DNA from: Desulfobacula sp.
GTDB taxonomy: Bacteria > Desulfobacterota > Desulfobacteria > Desulfobacterales > Desulfobacteraceae
Length of the DNA: 52,617 nucleotides
Direction of reading: 5' to 3'
Assembly (NCBI RefSeq): GCF_014237455.1
Contig: NZ_JABZFL010000080.1
Coordinates: forward strand, 1-52,617
Below, piece by piece: positions 25,866 to 34,848 of this stretch. A program made the translations under genes and the position numbers. Each line of letters opens with the position of its first letter. The stretch's first letter is position 1. The notes beneath the pieces are model-generated. The model had not been told where the DNA came from. It worked only from the letters and a program-made list of their open reading frames with translations, and ran no database searches.

Positions 25866-28037
25866 ATGAGTAAAGAATTGACCATTGCCCTTGCAGGGAA
25901 CCCTAACAGTGGCAAGACAACCATATTTAACAACCTTACAGGCGCCAGGCAGAAAGTTGGAAACTGGCCAGGTGTCACTGTGGAGAAAAAAGAAGGCAGA
26001 TTAAGGCATAAAGAATATGATTTGAAGATTGTTGATCTTCCAGGCACCTATAGCCTTACGCCATTCTCAATTGAAGAAATCACAGCAAGGGATTTTATTT
26101 TAAATGAAAATCCGGATATTGTTGTTAATATTATTGATGCCTCCAATCTTGAAAGAAGTCTTTTTTTGGCCATTCAAATCCTTGAACTTGGGCGGCCTGC
26201 TTTATTTGTACTGAATATGGCAGATGTTGCAGAAGCAAAAGGGATTAAGATTAATGAGAAAAAATTATCCCAGTTACTGGGATTGCCCGTTGTCTTTACC
26301 ATTGGAAATAAAAATAAAGGTATTGATACTCTTGTTGAGGCAGCTATTGAAGAAGTCAGCCGGTTTAGTGAAGGAAAAGAAAGCCGGGATATCAGATACG
26401 GCCTGGAGATCGAAGGGTGTATTTCAAAAGTTGAAACTGAGATTCTTGAAAGCGAAATAAATATTGACGGTGTCCTTAGATGGAATGCCATTAAAATTCT
26501 TGAAGATGATAAAATCGTTAAAAAGAAATTTCAGGATTTGTCATCCGCGGCAGCAAAAAAAGTTTTTCAGACATCAGAGGCATGCCGCAAAAGAGTCTAT
26601 GATCTGTTTGAAGATGATTTTGAGATTGTACTGACCGATGACCGGTATGGGGTTATTGCAGGTATTGTAAAAGAAACCATAACCAACCTTGCCAGCAAGC
26701 GGATCGATATGTCACGAAGTATTGATCTTGTACTGACAGATAGATTTTTTGGAATCCCCGTATTTATTTTTTTTATCTGGGCCATGTTTCAAGTGACATT
26801 CTCCCTTGGCGCATATCCTATGGAATGGATAGATATGACGGTTTCAGCGCTTTCCGGCAGCCTTGATAGAGTTATGCCGCCATCTATGTTAAAAGATCTT
26901 CTATTAAATGGTGTCATCGCTGGGATCGGCAGTGTTATCATTTTTCTTCCCAATATTCTCATCCTGTTTTTCTGCATTGCTCTTTTTGAGGATACCGGGT
27001 ATATGGCAAGGGCGGCCTTCTTAATGGACAGGGTGATGCATACATCGGGGCTTCATGGAAAATCCTTTATTCCTATGTTAATGGGATTTGGCTGTACTGT
27101 GCCTGCGATTATGGCTACACGAACTCTGGAGAGCGATAAAGACCGGATTTTAACGATTCTGATGACACCATTTATGTCCTGTTCGGCAAGGCTTCCGGTT
27201 TATATTGTACTGGCCGGCAGTTTTTTTGCGGAAAAAGCGGGTACTGTTATCTTCGGCCTGTATTTTACAGGTATTATTATTGCAATTTTGTCCGGCAGAT
27301 TTTTAAGGGCTGTTTTGTTTAAAGGAGAAGAAGCCCCGTTTATTATGGAGCTGCCGCCATACAGAATGCCAATGTTAAAAAGTCTTTTGATCCATATGTG
27401 GGACAGAAGCAAGATGTTTTTAAAAAAAATGGGCGGGGTTATTCTTATCGGGTCGATAATTATCTGGGCGCTTTCAAGTTTTCCAAGATCAATTTCCTAT
27501 TCTGTGGATTACGATAAAAAGATCAATGCGTTAAACTCTGATTATTCCCAGATGATTGCTTCGGCTGCGGATCAAGAGGCAGAAGAATTAAACCGGCAGT
27601 TAAGTTTAGAACTTGAGGATATTGAAAACAGAAAAGAACAGGAACGGGTGTCTAATTCTTATATCGGTAGAATCGGAAAAGGGCTGGAACCAATATTTAA
27701 ACCGATTGGAATAGGCTGGCAGGCAAGTGTTGCACTTGTTACAGGCTTTGTTGCCAAAGAGGTTGTTGTCAGTACAATGGGGGTGTTATATGGTGTGGGT
27801 ACCAGCGAGGGTGAAGCCCTTGAAAAAGCGCTTAAAAAATCCGGTATGACGGCGCTTTCTGCACTCTCAATGATGATTTTTGTTTTGTTATATGTGCCTT
27901 GTTTTGCCACTGTTTTAGCTATTTACAGGGAAACTTCAGCAAAATGGGCTGGTTTTAACCTGATATATACAACTATGGTTGCATGGGGCATGTCTTTTTT
28001 GGTATACCGGACAGGAATGATGTTAGGTTTGAGTTAG
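25866..28037 (+). CDS. feoB: Ferrous iron transporter FeoB
   Basis: This 723-residue inner-membrane Fe(II) transporter has an N-terminal G domain: G1 GNPNSGKTT (about residues 11-19), G2 around NWPGVT, G3 DLPGTYSL and G4 NMAD. A helical spacer follows, then Nramp-like gate motifs including GYMARAAFLMDR with GFGCTVPAIMATRT, and C-terminal helices with LYVPCFATVLAI. AAAAAGG precedes the ATG. Free FeoA is absent because FeoA is carried on the preceding Fur fusion. Confidence 0.97.
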   Translation: MSKELTIALAGNPNSGKTTIFNNLTGARQKVGNWPGVTVEKKEGRLRHKEYDLKIVDLPGTYSLTPFSIEEITARDFILNENPDIVVNIIDASNLERSLFLAIQILELGRPALFVLNMADVAEAKGIKINEKKLSQLLGLPVVFTIGNKNKGIDTLVEAAIEEVSRFSEGKESRDIRYGLEIEGCISKVETEILESEINIDGVLRWNAIKILEDDKIVKKKFQDLSSAAAKKVFQTSEACRKRVYDLFEDDFEIVLTDDRYGVIAGIVKETITNLASKRIDMSRSIDLVLTDRFFGIPVFIFFIWAMFQVTFSLGAYPMEWIDMTVSALSGSLDRVMPPSMLKDLLLNGVIAGIGSVIIFLPNILILFFCIALFEDTGYMARAAFLMDRVMHTSGLHGKSFIPMLMGFGCTVPAIMATRTLESDKDRILTILMTPFMSCSARLPVYIVLAGSFFAEKAGTVIFGLYFTGIIIAILSGRFLRAVLFKGEEAPFIMELPPYRMPMLKSLLIHMWDRSKMFLKKMGGVILIGSIIIWALSSFPRSISYSVDYDKKINALNSDYSQMIASAADQEAEELNRQLSLELEDIENRKEQERVSNSYIGRIGKGLEPIFKPIGIGWQASVALVTGFVAKEVVVSTMGVLYGVGTSEGEALEKALKKSGMTALSALSMMIFVLLYVPCFATVLAIYRETSAKWAGFNLIYTTMVAWGMSFLVYRTGMMLGLS

Positions 28038-28060
28038 AAGAAATAATACGGAGGCTTTTT

Positions 28061-28519
28061 ATGAAGTGGTTGAATATAGAAGTCATTGTTAAAACCATGT
28101 CGGCTGTTATGGCAGTTTTATTGATTTTGCCGGGTTTGGCCTTTGCACAGGAAAGATTTTCTGTTACGGCTACTATAGCCAATATGCGGTCAGGTTCTGG
28201 AACAAAATATGATGTATTGTGGCAGGTTGAGCAATATCATCCTGTCAGAATTGTCGAAAAGAAAGGCGACTGGTATAAAATAAAGGATTTTGAAAATGAT
28301 GTGGCGTGGCTTCATAAATCTCTTTTAGGCAAGACGAAAAGTGTGATCACAATAAAAGATAAATGCAATGTCCGGTCCAAGCCAGACACCAAAAGTCAAG
28401 TTTTGTTTACAGTTGAAAAAGGTGTGCCGTTTAAGGTTCTTGCGCGAAAGGGTAACTGGATTAACATTGAGCATGCTGACGGGGACGTCGGCTGGATTTA
28501 TAAAACACTCGTGTGGTAA
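28061..28519 (+). CDS. Secreted protein with two bacterial SH3 domains
   Basis: Starting at ATG 28061 behind a GGAGG site, the 152-residue product has a signal peptide (about residues 1-30, ending in LAFA) and two SH3b repeats: ATIANMRSGSGTKYDVLWQV and KCNVRSKPDTKSQVLFTVEK, each ending in a tryptophan-rich GWI/AWL strand. SH3b domains of this kind bind cell-wall or surface polymers. It may be cotranscribed with feoB (23-base gap), but the function is probably envelope-related. Confidence 0.87.
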   Translation: MKWLNIEVIVKTMSAVMAVLLILPGLAFAQERFSVTATIANMRSGSGTKYDVLWQVEQYHPVRIVEKKGDWYKIKDFENDVAWLHKSLLGKTKSVITIKDKCNVRSKPDTKSQVLFTVEKGVPFKVLARKGNWINIEHADGDVGWIYKTLVW

Positions 28520-28526
28520 AAACCGG

Positions 28527-28567
28527 GGTCAGGCTTGGCTTATTTGAATAATAAGCCAAGCCTGACC
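28527..28567 (+). terminator. Perfect 18-bp hairpin after the SH3 gene
   Basis: ggtcaggcttggcttatt (28527-28544) pairs perfectly with 28550-28567 around a 5-base loop. It starts 8 bases after the SH3 gene stop and has no U-tract, so it may act as a terminator or a processing/stability element before the next gene. Confidence 0.65.
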
Positions 28568-28589
28568 TCATATACTAAGGAACAGCAGA

Positions 28590-29279
28590 ATGGCAGAGCA
28601 GAAAGTCTCAAATGAACGGAGAAAGGAACTTGAACAATTAGACCCTTTTCAGGAAAATCTTTTAAAGGTACTAACCTATGGTAAAGAATATAAAAAACAA
28701 TTGATCCTGATTGTGGGAGCCCTCGTTTTGGTAGCGGTGGTTTTTTCAGGGGTTATGTATAGTTTTCAAAAAGCTGAAAACACTGCTGCCATACTTGTGA
28801 GTCAGGCATTAACCCAGTATGCAAAAGCCAGTGATCCCGATAAGGGTTATCTGGAAATTAAAGATGGCTTTAAAACCATTTTTACGGAGTATGCCAATAC
28901 CACTGCGGGTAAGCAGGCTAAGGTTAAATTTGCCAAAATATGTTATGAGGCTTCAGAATTTGATCAAAGCTATAAATATTATAAAGAATCCCTTGAAATA
29001 TTTAAAAACGATGCGTTGATGGAAAATTTTCTTCTGGCATCATTGGGACATGTAAGCCTTGCCAGAAAAGAATTTGAAGAGGCTAAAAAATATTTTCTTC
29101 AAATCGAAAAAGGGGAAACGGATCTATTGAAGGATGAAGCAAGATTTTCACTGGCCATGTTGTATGAAGCCGATAATAATGTGGCTGAGAGCAAAAAAAT
29201 GTATGATAAAATTGTGACGGAATATGAAAGTTCAATGTACAAGCCGATTGCTAAAAGTAAACTTGATGAAATGAAGTGA
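28590..29279 (+). CDS. Membrane-anchored TPR protein (YfgM-like)
   Basis: In this 229-residue protein a cytoplasmic N-terminus of about 33 residues precedes one membrane helix (LILIVGALVLVAVVFSGVM). The rest is periplasmic helix pairs of TPR type (YKYYKESLEIF, YFLQIEKGETDLLKDEA, ARFSLAMLYEADNNVAES). The layout matches YfgM/ancillary SecYEG-type proteins that assist folding of exported proteins. A well-formed terminator follows its stop. Confidence 0.83.
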   Translation: MAEQKVSNERRKELEQLDPFQENLLKVLTYGKEYKKQLILIVGALVLVAVVFSGVMYSFQKAENTAAILVSQALTQYAKASDPDKGYLEIKDGFKTIFTEYANTTAGKQAKVKFAKICYEASEFDQSYKYYKESLEIFKNDALMENFLLASLGHVSLARKEFEEAKKYFLQIEKGETDLLKDEARFSLAMLYEADNNVAESKKMYDKIVTEYESSMYKPIAKSKLDEMK

Positions 29280-29285
29280 TATAAA

Positions 29286-29327
29286 CTTAAAAAGGCTGCT
29301 TGGCTTTGCCGCCGCAGCCTTTTTAAG
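29286..29327 (+). terminator. Intrinsic terminator of the TPR gene
   Basis: cttaaaaaggctgc (29286-29299) pairs perfectly with gcagcctttttaag (29314-29327). The stem is 14 bp with a 14-base loop, 7 bases after the stop codon. Confidence 0.85.
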
Positions 29328-29513
29328 AAAAGGAAAAAAAGATGAAAAAACTAACATTCTGTTAGTAAAATAATATTGCAATTTCCTTGCCATAATATGC
29401 AAAATAATTCTTATTTTCAAAAATTTGTTTAACCACTTGAAATTATAATTGTTTTAATTTTTGATAGAAGTCGAAAATCGTACTTTCCCACAGCTGAATT
29501 AAAAAAGGATGAC

Positions 29514-29551
29514 AAAGAGTTCAAGATTTTGAACTCTTTTTTATTTTTTTA
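29514..29551 (+). terminator. Plus-strand terminator with no gene in front of it
   Basis: aaagagttcaa (29514-29524) pairs with ttgaactcttt (29529-29539), followed on the plus strand by TTTATTTTTTT. Upstream lie only 180 bases of gene-free AT-rich sequence after an already complete terminator. It may end a small plus-strand RNA, or serve the convergent regulator gene as a bidirectional terminator. Confidence 0.7.
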
Positions 29552-29553
29552 AA

Positions 29554-30924
29554 CTAATTGTCTATGTTAAACTTTTTTAGTTTTTGGTTCAAACCGCTTT
29601 TTCCTATTCCCAGAAGTTGAGCTGCTTTTGTTTGTACATTTCCTGAAAGTTTCATTGCTCTTTGTATCATTCTTTTCTCGACTGCTGCCAGAGTCTCCAC
29701 AAGGCCCACACCCTCTGGAATCCCATCCAGGTCGAGCGGGGGGGACATATCTTGCCGGGTCTGTAAGGGAAGGTCGGATGGGGTAATTATATTACCGCTG
29801 CCAAGGATAACAGAACGTTCTATCGTGTTTTCAAGTTCCCTTACGTTCCCTTGCCATTGATAATCACATAAAATCTTGATAGCTTCCGGGTTGATCCCGG
29901 ATACGTTGCTGCCGGCGTGCTGTTCTCTGGTATATTTGTCAATAAAATGTTTAATTAACAAAGGGATATCCTCGGATCGCTCTCGAAGGGGGGGGATAAC
30001 AACCTTGACAACATTGAGCCTGTAGTAGAGATCTTCTCTGAAATGCCCTTTTTTTACCTCATCTTCAAGATTTTTGTTGGTGGCGGCAATGAGGCGAAAG
30101 TCAACAGGTATAGGCTGTGTTCCTCCAACTCGTTCAATCGTTTTCTCCTGGAGAACCCTTAATAATTTTACCTGTAGAGATATGGGCAATTCACCAATTT
30201 CATCAAGAAAGAGAGTTCCTTTGTCTGAAATTTCAAATCGCCCTTTTTTCATAGTGCCTGCCCCGGTGAAGGCCCCTTTTTCATGGCCAAACAACTCACT
30301 TTCCAAAAGCGTTTCAACAAATGCAGAGCAGTTTACAACAACCAGAGGTTTGTTTTTTCTTAGACTGTTATAATGGATTGATTTAGCCACCAGCTCTTTT
30401 CCGGTACCGCTTTCACCTTCAATAAGAGCACTGGCATTTGAAGGCGCCACTTTTTTAATAATTTCATAAATTTCCTGCATGGGTTTGCTTTTTCCGATGA
30501 TATTATCAAAGCTGTACCGTGAGCTGATGGCGTTCCTGAGCATGCTGTTTTCCTGAACAATTCTGTAAACTGAGATAGCCTTGGCAATGTGTGCAATAAG
30601 CGTCTGGTTCTCAAAAGGTTTGAGGATAAACGTGTATGCACCTTTGTGCATTGCTCCCACGGCCTTTTCAACACTGCCGTAAGCAGTCATGATGATGACA
30701 GGGATGTCTGGATTGATTTCCTTAATCTTTTCAAGTAATTGGATGCCGCTCATCCCGGGCATTTTTACATCGGTCAAAACCAGATCTATGAGTTCATTGT
30801 TTAAAATATCCAATGCTTCCATTCCACTGGAAGCTGTTAAGGATGTATAGCCTTCTTCCTGAAGAATTTCGCCTATTATCCTGGGATAATTTTTTTCATC
30901 ATCAACAATCAGAATATTTTCCAT
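29554..30924 (-). CDS. Sigma-54-dependent NtrC-family response regulator (PilR-like)
   Basis: This 456-residue protein has a receiver domain (D8/D9, phosphoacceptor D52, K102) at about residues 1-120 and an AAA+ domain with Walker A GESGTGKE (170-177). The sigma-54 contact loop GAFTGA is at 217-222, followed by TLFLDEIGELP and a C-terminal Fis-type HTH (AAQLLGIGKSGLNQKLKKF). It activates sigma-54 promoters when phosphorylated by the kinase encoded just upstream. The position divergent from pilM suggests a PilR-like role, but no clear -24/-12 element was found. Confidence 0.94.
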   Translation of the reverse strand: MENILIVDDEKNYPRIIGEILQEEGYTSLTASSGMEALDILNNELIDLVLTDVKMPGMSGIQLLEKIKEINPDIPVIIMTAYGSVEKAVGAMHKGAYTFILKPFENQTLIAHIAKAISVYRIVQENSMLRNAISSRYSFDNIIGKSKPMQEIYEIIKKVAPSNASALIEGESGTGKELVAKSIHYNSLRKNKPLVVVNCSAFVETLLESELFGHEKGAFTGAGTMKKGRFEISDKGTLFLDEIGELPISLQVKLLRVLQEKTIERVGGTQPIPVDFRLIAATNKNLEDEVKKGHFREDLYYRLNVVKVVIPPLRERSEDIPLLIKHFIDKYTREQHAGSNVSGINPEAIKILCDYQWQGNVRELENTIERSVILGSGNIITPSDLPLQTRQDMSPPLDLDGIPEGVGLVETLAAVEKRMIQRAMKLSGNVQTKAAQLLGIGKSGLNQKLKKFNIDN

Positions 30925-30928
30925 GCAG

Positions 30929-32353
30929 TTAAGTCTCCTGAACCGGAAGTGTAATTTCTACGTTCGCGCCCTTTGTTTCCATATTTGTGATTATAATTGC
31001 TCCGCTGTGGGCTTCAATCATATTTTTTACGATACCAAGACCTAATCCTGTTCCGGTATCCTTTGTAGTGAAAAACGGTGTCCATATTTTTTTTAAGATC
31101 TCTTTTTCGATTCCTTCCCCGTTATCAATAAAATTGATAACGATACTGCCGGAATCATATTTTATTTGGATGGTGATACAGCCATTGTCTTTCAAGGACT
31201 GGAATGCATTGATCATTATATTTAGAAACGCCTGATAAAGCATGGCACTGTCAGCCATTATTTCAGGCAGATGTTCTGATATTTCTTTGATAATTTTAAA
31301 ATTGTTATCCTCGATCTGGGGAGTAAGATAGGCGATATTTTTTTCTATAATATTTTCAATTCTACAGGGATGAAGGTCCGGGGCTTTAGGTCTGGCAAAA
31401 TTGAGAAAATCCGTAATAATATTATCAAGCCTGACAGACTCTTCAACAATAATATCAGGGATGCTGGTTTTGGCACCTAATTTTGTCATTTTTTGTTTCA
31501 ATAATTGAGCACTGCTTTTGATAATGCCAAGTGGATTCCTGATTTCATGTGATATTCCAGCTGTCATTTCACCAATGGCTGACAGGTGTTCGGCCTGCTG
31601 TAGTTTTTCTTCAAGCTTAATCCTTTCCTCAGCCCTTTTTTCTATGATTTTTTCTCCATGCTTAACGACAAACAGAAGCACAAAAAAAAGTATTCCCATG
31701 ACAATAAAACAGGAGCCAACAGTAAGTCCCTGGAGTTTAACCACTTTTTTATAATCATCGGAAACATCCCGGACAATTTCAATAACGCCCAGTACAGGTC
31801 CTGCCAGTGTTGGTGATACCCGTTTTTCAGCCCTTAAGGGCGCAAAGGTGATGATTTTTGTTTCCTGGGGGAACCAGAACAGCAGTTCCAGAAAGCTGCC
31901 ATGTTGTATAAGCCTTGATGTCGCTTCTTCCTTCATTGCTTTTTCATAATGGACACCGCCGGCGTTTTTCTGCCCTATTTCAGTCTGATCAAAGCTATAG
32001 GAGATGATATTTTTTTCATCATAGATGGTAACCATCTCGACATTAAAGCTGTGAAGGGTCGATCGGACAACTTTGTCCATCAGAAGAAATTGTTCTTTTT
32101 CGCGTAATCTGATCTCTCCATATCGTACTAATACAGGGATCATAAATCTGGAAATAATCTGATGGTTGAGATTTTCAACAAGCACGGAAGCGTATTCTTC
32201 ACTCTTTTCGAGAAGAATATTCCTTACCCAGTGTGCATTCAGAGCTGATATGACAATCGTTGCTGTGAACATAATCACCAGGGACGAAAATGTGAAAAAT
32301 TTGACCAGCCTGAAGGGTTTGACACTTTGTGAACCATCTGTTTTTTTTAACAT
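30929..32353 (-). CDS. Sensor histidine kinase, partner of the NtrC-type regulator
   Basis: This 474-residue membrane kinase has two membrane helices (about residues 19-39 and 209-231) flanking a periplasmic sensor domain of about 170 residues, then a coiled linker. The HisKA box has H269 in GEMTAGISHEIRNPLG, and the HATPase has N, G1 and G2 boxes (NIMINAFQSL, DNGEGI, GTGLGLGIVKN). It lies 4 bases upstream of the regulator in the same operon. The ligand is unknown; the double-helix-flanked periplasmic domain resembles sCache-type sensors. Confidence 0.93.
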   Translation of the reverse strand: MLKKTDGSQSVKPFRLVKFFTFSSLVIMFTATIVISALNAHWVRNILLEKSEEYASVLVENLNHQIISRFMIPVLVRYGEIRLREKEQFLLMDKVVRSTLHSFNVEMVTIYDEKNIISYSFDQTEIGQKNAGGVHYEKAMKEEATSRLIQHGSFLELLFWFPQETKIITFAPLRAEKRVSPTLAGPVLGVIEIVRDVSDDYKKVVKLQGLTVGSCFIVMGILFFVLLFVVKHGEKIIEKRAEERIKLEEKLQQAEHLSAIGEMTAGISHEIRNPLGIIKSSAQLLKQKMTKLGAKTSIPDIIVEESVRLDNIITDFLNFARPKAPDLHPCRIENIIEKNIAYLTPQIEDNNFKIIKEISEHLPEIMADSAMLYQAFLNIMINAFQSLKDNGCITIQIKYDSGSIVINFIDNGEGIEKEILKKIWTPFFTTKDTGTGLGLGIVKNMIEAHSGAIIITNMETKGANVEITLPVQET

Positions 32354-32553
32354 TTATTTTATTATTTTATTATTTTTAAAAGTTATAAGTGTTTTTATTT
32401 TTTGCTGTTAAATTGCAAAAACCATGATAGTGCTTGACTTTACAGCAATTTAGCATCAAAGTATAGTAATATTGACGTTACAGATCAATATAAAAGATTG
32501 TAAGTCGTATAGGCCCGAGTGGTATTAGTTTTACCTTATTATTGTGAAAGTAT

Positions 32554-33612
32554 ATGGTTTTTGGAAAAAAAGATCATCTTGTCGGTCTGGATATCGGCTC
32601 TTCTTTTATTAAAGTTGCTGAGATCAAAGCAACCGGAAAAGGGCTTGTCTTAGAAAAATTTGGTTATACCCGAATTGCGCCGGGTACCATTGTTGAAGGC
32701 AGGGTTATTGATATGGAGAGCCTTGCTGATAATATCCAAACTCTTTTTAAATCTCAGAAAATCCGTGAAAAAAATGTTGCCATTTCGACAGGCGGTCATT
32801 CGGTTGTAATAAAAACAATCAATACATCAAACAGACCTGAGAAGGCGCTTCATGATACAATATATTCTGAAGCGGAACAATATATCCCTTATGATATTGA
32901 TGATGTCAATATTGATTATCAAGTTCTGGGAGAAAGTGAGTTTTCTTCTGATCAGATAAACATGTTGTTGGTTGCGGTTAAAAAAAATTTGGTGGCTGAG
33001 TATATTGATTTGATTCATCTGGCCGGGCTTAATCCTAAAATAATTGATGTTGATACCTTTGCACTGCAAAATGCGCATGAAAGGCTTCCATATGAAAACA
33101 AAGAAAAAATAATCTTGTTGATTGATGTCGGGGCTTCAAAAACTTCTTTGAATATATTGAAGGAAAATTCATCATTAATGATGAGGGATACTGTATCGGG
33201 AACAAATCAGATTTTAGAAGAGATCTGTGATCAATTTGATATAACGCTTGATGAAGCGGAACAAGCAGTGAATGGAAAGACAAATGATATTGTCAGCCAA
33301 GATAGAATTCAGGAGATAAGTTTGAAAGTTGCACGGTCATGGTGCTCTGAGATTTGTGAAGTGGTTAATGCGTATCAATCCTCGGTCAATGATGAGAAAG
33401 TTGAAAAAATTATACTGAGTGGCGGCGGTGTTTTCACTGAAGGATTTCAAGAGCTCCTTTTATCTGAGCTTGATGCAGATGTGTCAATCATTAATCCGTT
33501 TGAAGGTTTGATTGTAGATGAAAAGAAATTTTCAGACTCTTTTATAACCAAGGCAGGTCCCCTGGCATCGATAGCCATAGGCCTTGCGTTACGAAGAATA
33601 GATGACAAATGA
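32554..33612 (+). CDS. pilM: Type IV pilus alignment protein PilM
   Basis: This 352-residue actin-like cytoplasmic ATPase has phosphate-binding LVGLDIGSSFIKVAEI at the start, ILLIDVGASKTSLNIL in the middle, and the adenosine motif ILSGGGVFTEGF. It binds the N-terminus of PilN at the inner membrane and links the motor to the alignment complex. It is the first gene of pilMNOPQ, and its stop overlaps the pilN start (ATGA). Confidence 0.96.
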   Translation: MVFGKKDHLVGLDIGSSFIKVAEIKATGKGLVLEKFGYTRIAPGTIVEGRVIDMESLADNIQTLFKSQKIREKNVAISTGGHSVVIKTINTSNRPEKALHDTIYSEAEQYIPYDIDDVNIDYQVLGESEFSSDQINMLLVAVKKNLVAEYIDLIHLAGLNPKIIDVDTFALQNAHERLPYENKEKIILLIDVGASKTSLNILKENSSLMMRDTVSGTNQILEEICDQFDITLDEAEQAVNGKTNDIVSQDRIQEISLKVARSWCSEICEVVNAYQSSVNDEKVEKIILSGGGVFTEGFQELLLSELDADVSIINPFEGLIVDEKKFSDSFITKAGPLASIAIGLALRRIDDK

Positions 33613-34199
33613 TAAGAATTAATCTTTTACCATTTAGAGTTGCCAGAAAAAAAGAGAATATCAGAAGACAGATATCTGTCTTTTTATTGTTGATTCTTTT
33701 AACCGCTGTAGCGCTTGTCTGGTATACTCAGGTCATTAATAAACAAATCATAATTATAAAAGCAAAAACAGAACAGGTCAATTCTCAAATTTTAAAATAT
33801 AAAGCAAAAGCTGATCAAGTAGCCAGAATTAAAAAGAATCTGAAAATCCTTAAAGAAAAGCTTGAAATCGTATCGTTGTTGGAAAAACAGAGAGAAAAAC
33901 AGCTGGTTTTGTTTGACGGTATGACGGACATTATTGTTCCCGGTCGAATGTGGCTTGAAAGCTTTAAAATAGATAATAATACGGTTACTATCAAAGGGAT
34001 TGCATTTGACAATCCCACAATTGCCGATTTCATGGAAAAACTTGAAAAATCTCTACTTTTTGGAAAAGTTGATCTAAAAACAGCAAAAATGAAAAAATTC
34101 AAAGATGGTTTGATGTTAAAATCATTTGAATTGCTTTGTAGAAAAGAAATTCCCAAAGAAGAGAAAAATAAGGCAGGAAATGAGCAAGGAAAAAAATAA
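33609..34199 (+). CDS. pilN: Type IV pilus assembly protein PilN
   Basis: In this 196-residue protein the N-terminal MIRINLLPFRVARKKENIRR is the PilM-binding motif (INLLP). One membrane helix (about residues 24-43), a coiled coil, and a ferredoxin-like periplasmic domain follow. The charged C-terminal tail (KEIPKEEKNKAG) overlaps the pilO start by 20 bases. Confidence 0.95.
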   Translation: MIRINLLPFRVARKKENIRRQISVFLLLILLTAVALVWYTQVINKQIIIIKAKTEQVNSQILKYKAKADQVARIKKNLKILKEKLEIVSLLEKQREKQLVLFDGMTDIIVPGRMWLESFKIDNNTVTIKGIAFDNPTIADFMEKLEKSLLFGKVDLKTAKMKKFKDGLMLKSFELLCRKEIPKEEKNKAGNEQGKK

Positions 34200-34824
34200 A
34201 TTTAACTCAATAAAAGAAAAGCTGACCGTCTTTTCTGAAAAAGTCGGGGCGCTTACAAAAGGACAGCGTCTGCTTATATGTTTCTTGACTTTCGCTGTCA
34301 TTGGCGGCGCTTATTATTACTTTATTTTTATGCCAAAGCATGATGAATTAAAAAAAGTCAAAAAAAATTATCAAAGCCAGTTAAATACACTTTCAATATA
34401 TAAGAAAAGAGCAGCGGAGATTGTAAAATATAAAAAATTGATGGCTGAAGCTCAGGAGGAATTTAACCGGGCAATGGAAGTCCTTCCTGATAAACGTGAA
34501 CTTCCGTCCTTATTGACAGGCATTTCCAAAGCAGGAAGTGATGCAGGTCTGGAGTTTTATCTGTTTCAGCCTGGCAATGAAGTCAATAAGGAGTTTTATA
34601 AAGAGATTCCTGTTTCCATAAAGGTTGAAGGACGATATCATCAGATTACGGATTTTTTCTTTCAAATTATAAGGCTTAACAGGATTGTGAATATCACTAA
34701 TGTTGATGTGAAAAGCAAGAAAGGCGGTAAAATATTGGGAATGAGCTGCAAGGCAGTTACCTATATGTTTGTTGAAAAAAAAGAACCGGTTGATAAAAAT
34801 AAACGAAAAAGAAAAAAGAAATAA
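34180..34824 (+). CDS. pilO: Type IV pilus assembly protein PilO
   Basis: Starting at ATG 34180 behind GCAGGAA, the protein has 214 residues: a short basic cytoplasmic start, one membrane helix (LLICFLTFAVIGGAYYYFIF), coiled coil, and a ferredoxin-like periplasmic domain with the PilO core (LPDKRELPSLLTGISKAGS ... GLEFYLFQPGNEV). It forms a heterodimer with PilN and ends in a lysine/arginine-rich tail. Confidence 0.95.
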   Translation: MSKEKNKFNSIKEKLTVFSEKVGALTKGQRLLICFLTFAVIGGAYYYFIFMPKHDELKKVKKNYQSQLNTLSIYKKRAAEIVKYKKLMAEAQEEFNRAMEVLPDKRELPSLLTGISKAGSDAGLEFYLFQPGNEVNKEFYKEIPVSIKVEGRYHQITDFFFQIIRLNRIVNITNVDVKSKKGGKILGMSCKAVTYMFVEKKEPVDKNKRKRKKK

Positions 34825-34848
34825 GGATAGATAAAAAAAGAATTCATA

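Noticed and set aside
32395-32550. Possible sigma-54 promoter before pilM
   Set aside because: ttgctgttaaattgca recalls the -12 half but lacks the -24 GG element, so it cannot be supported.
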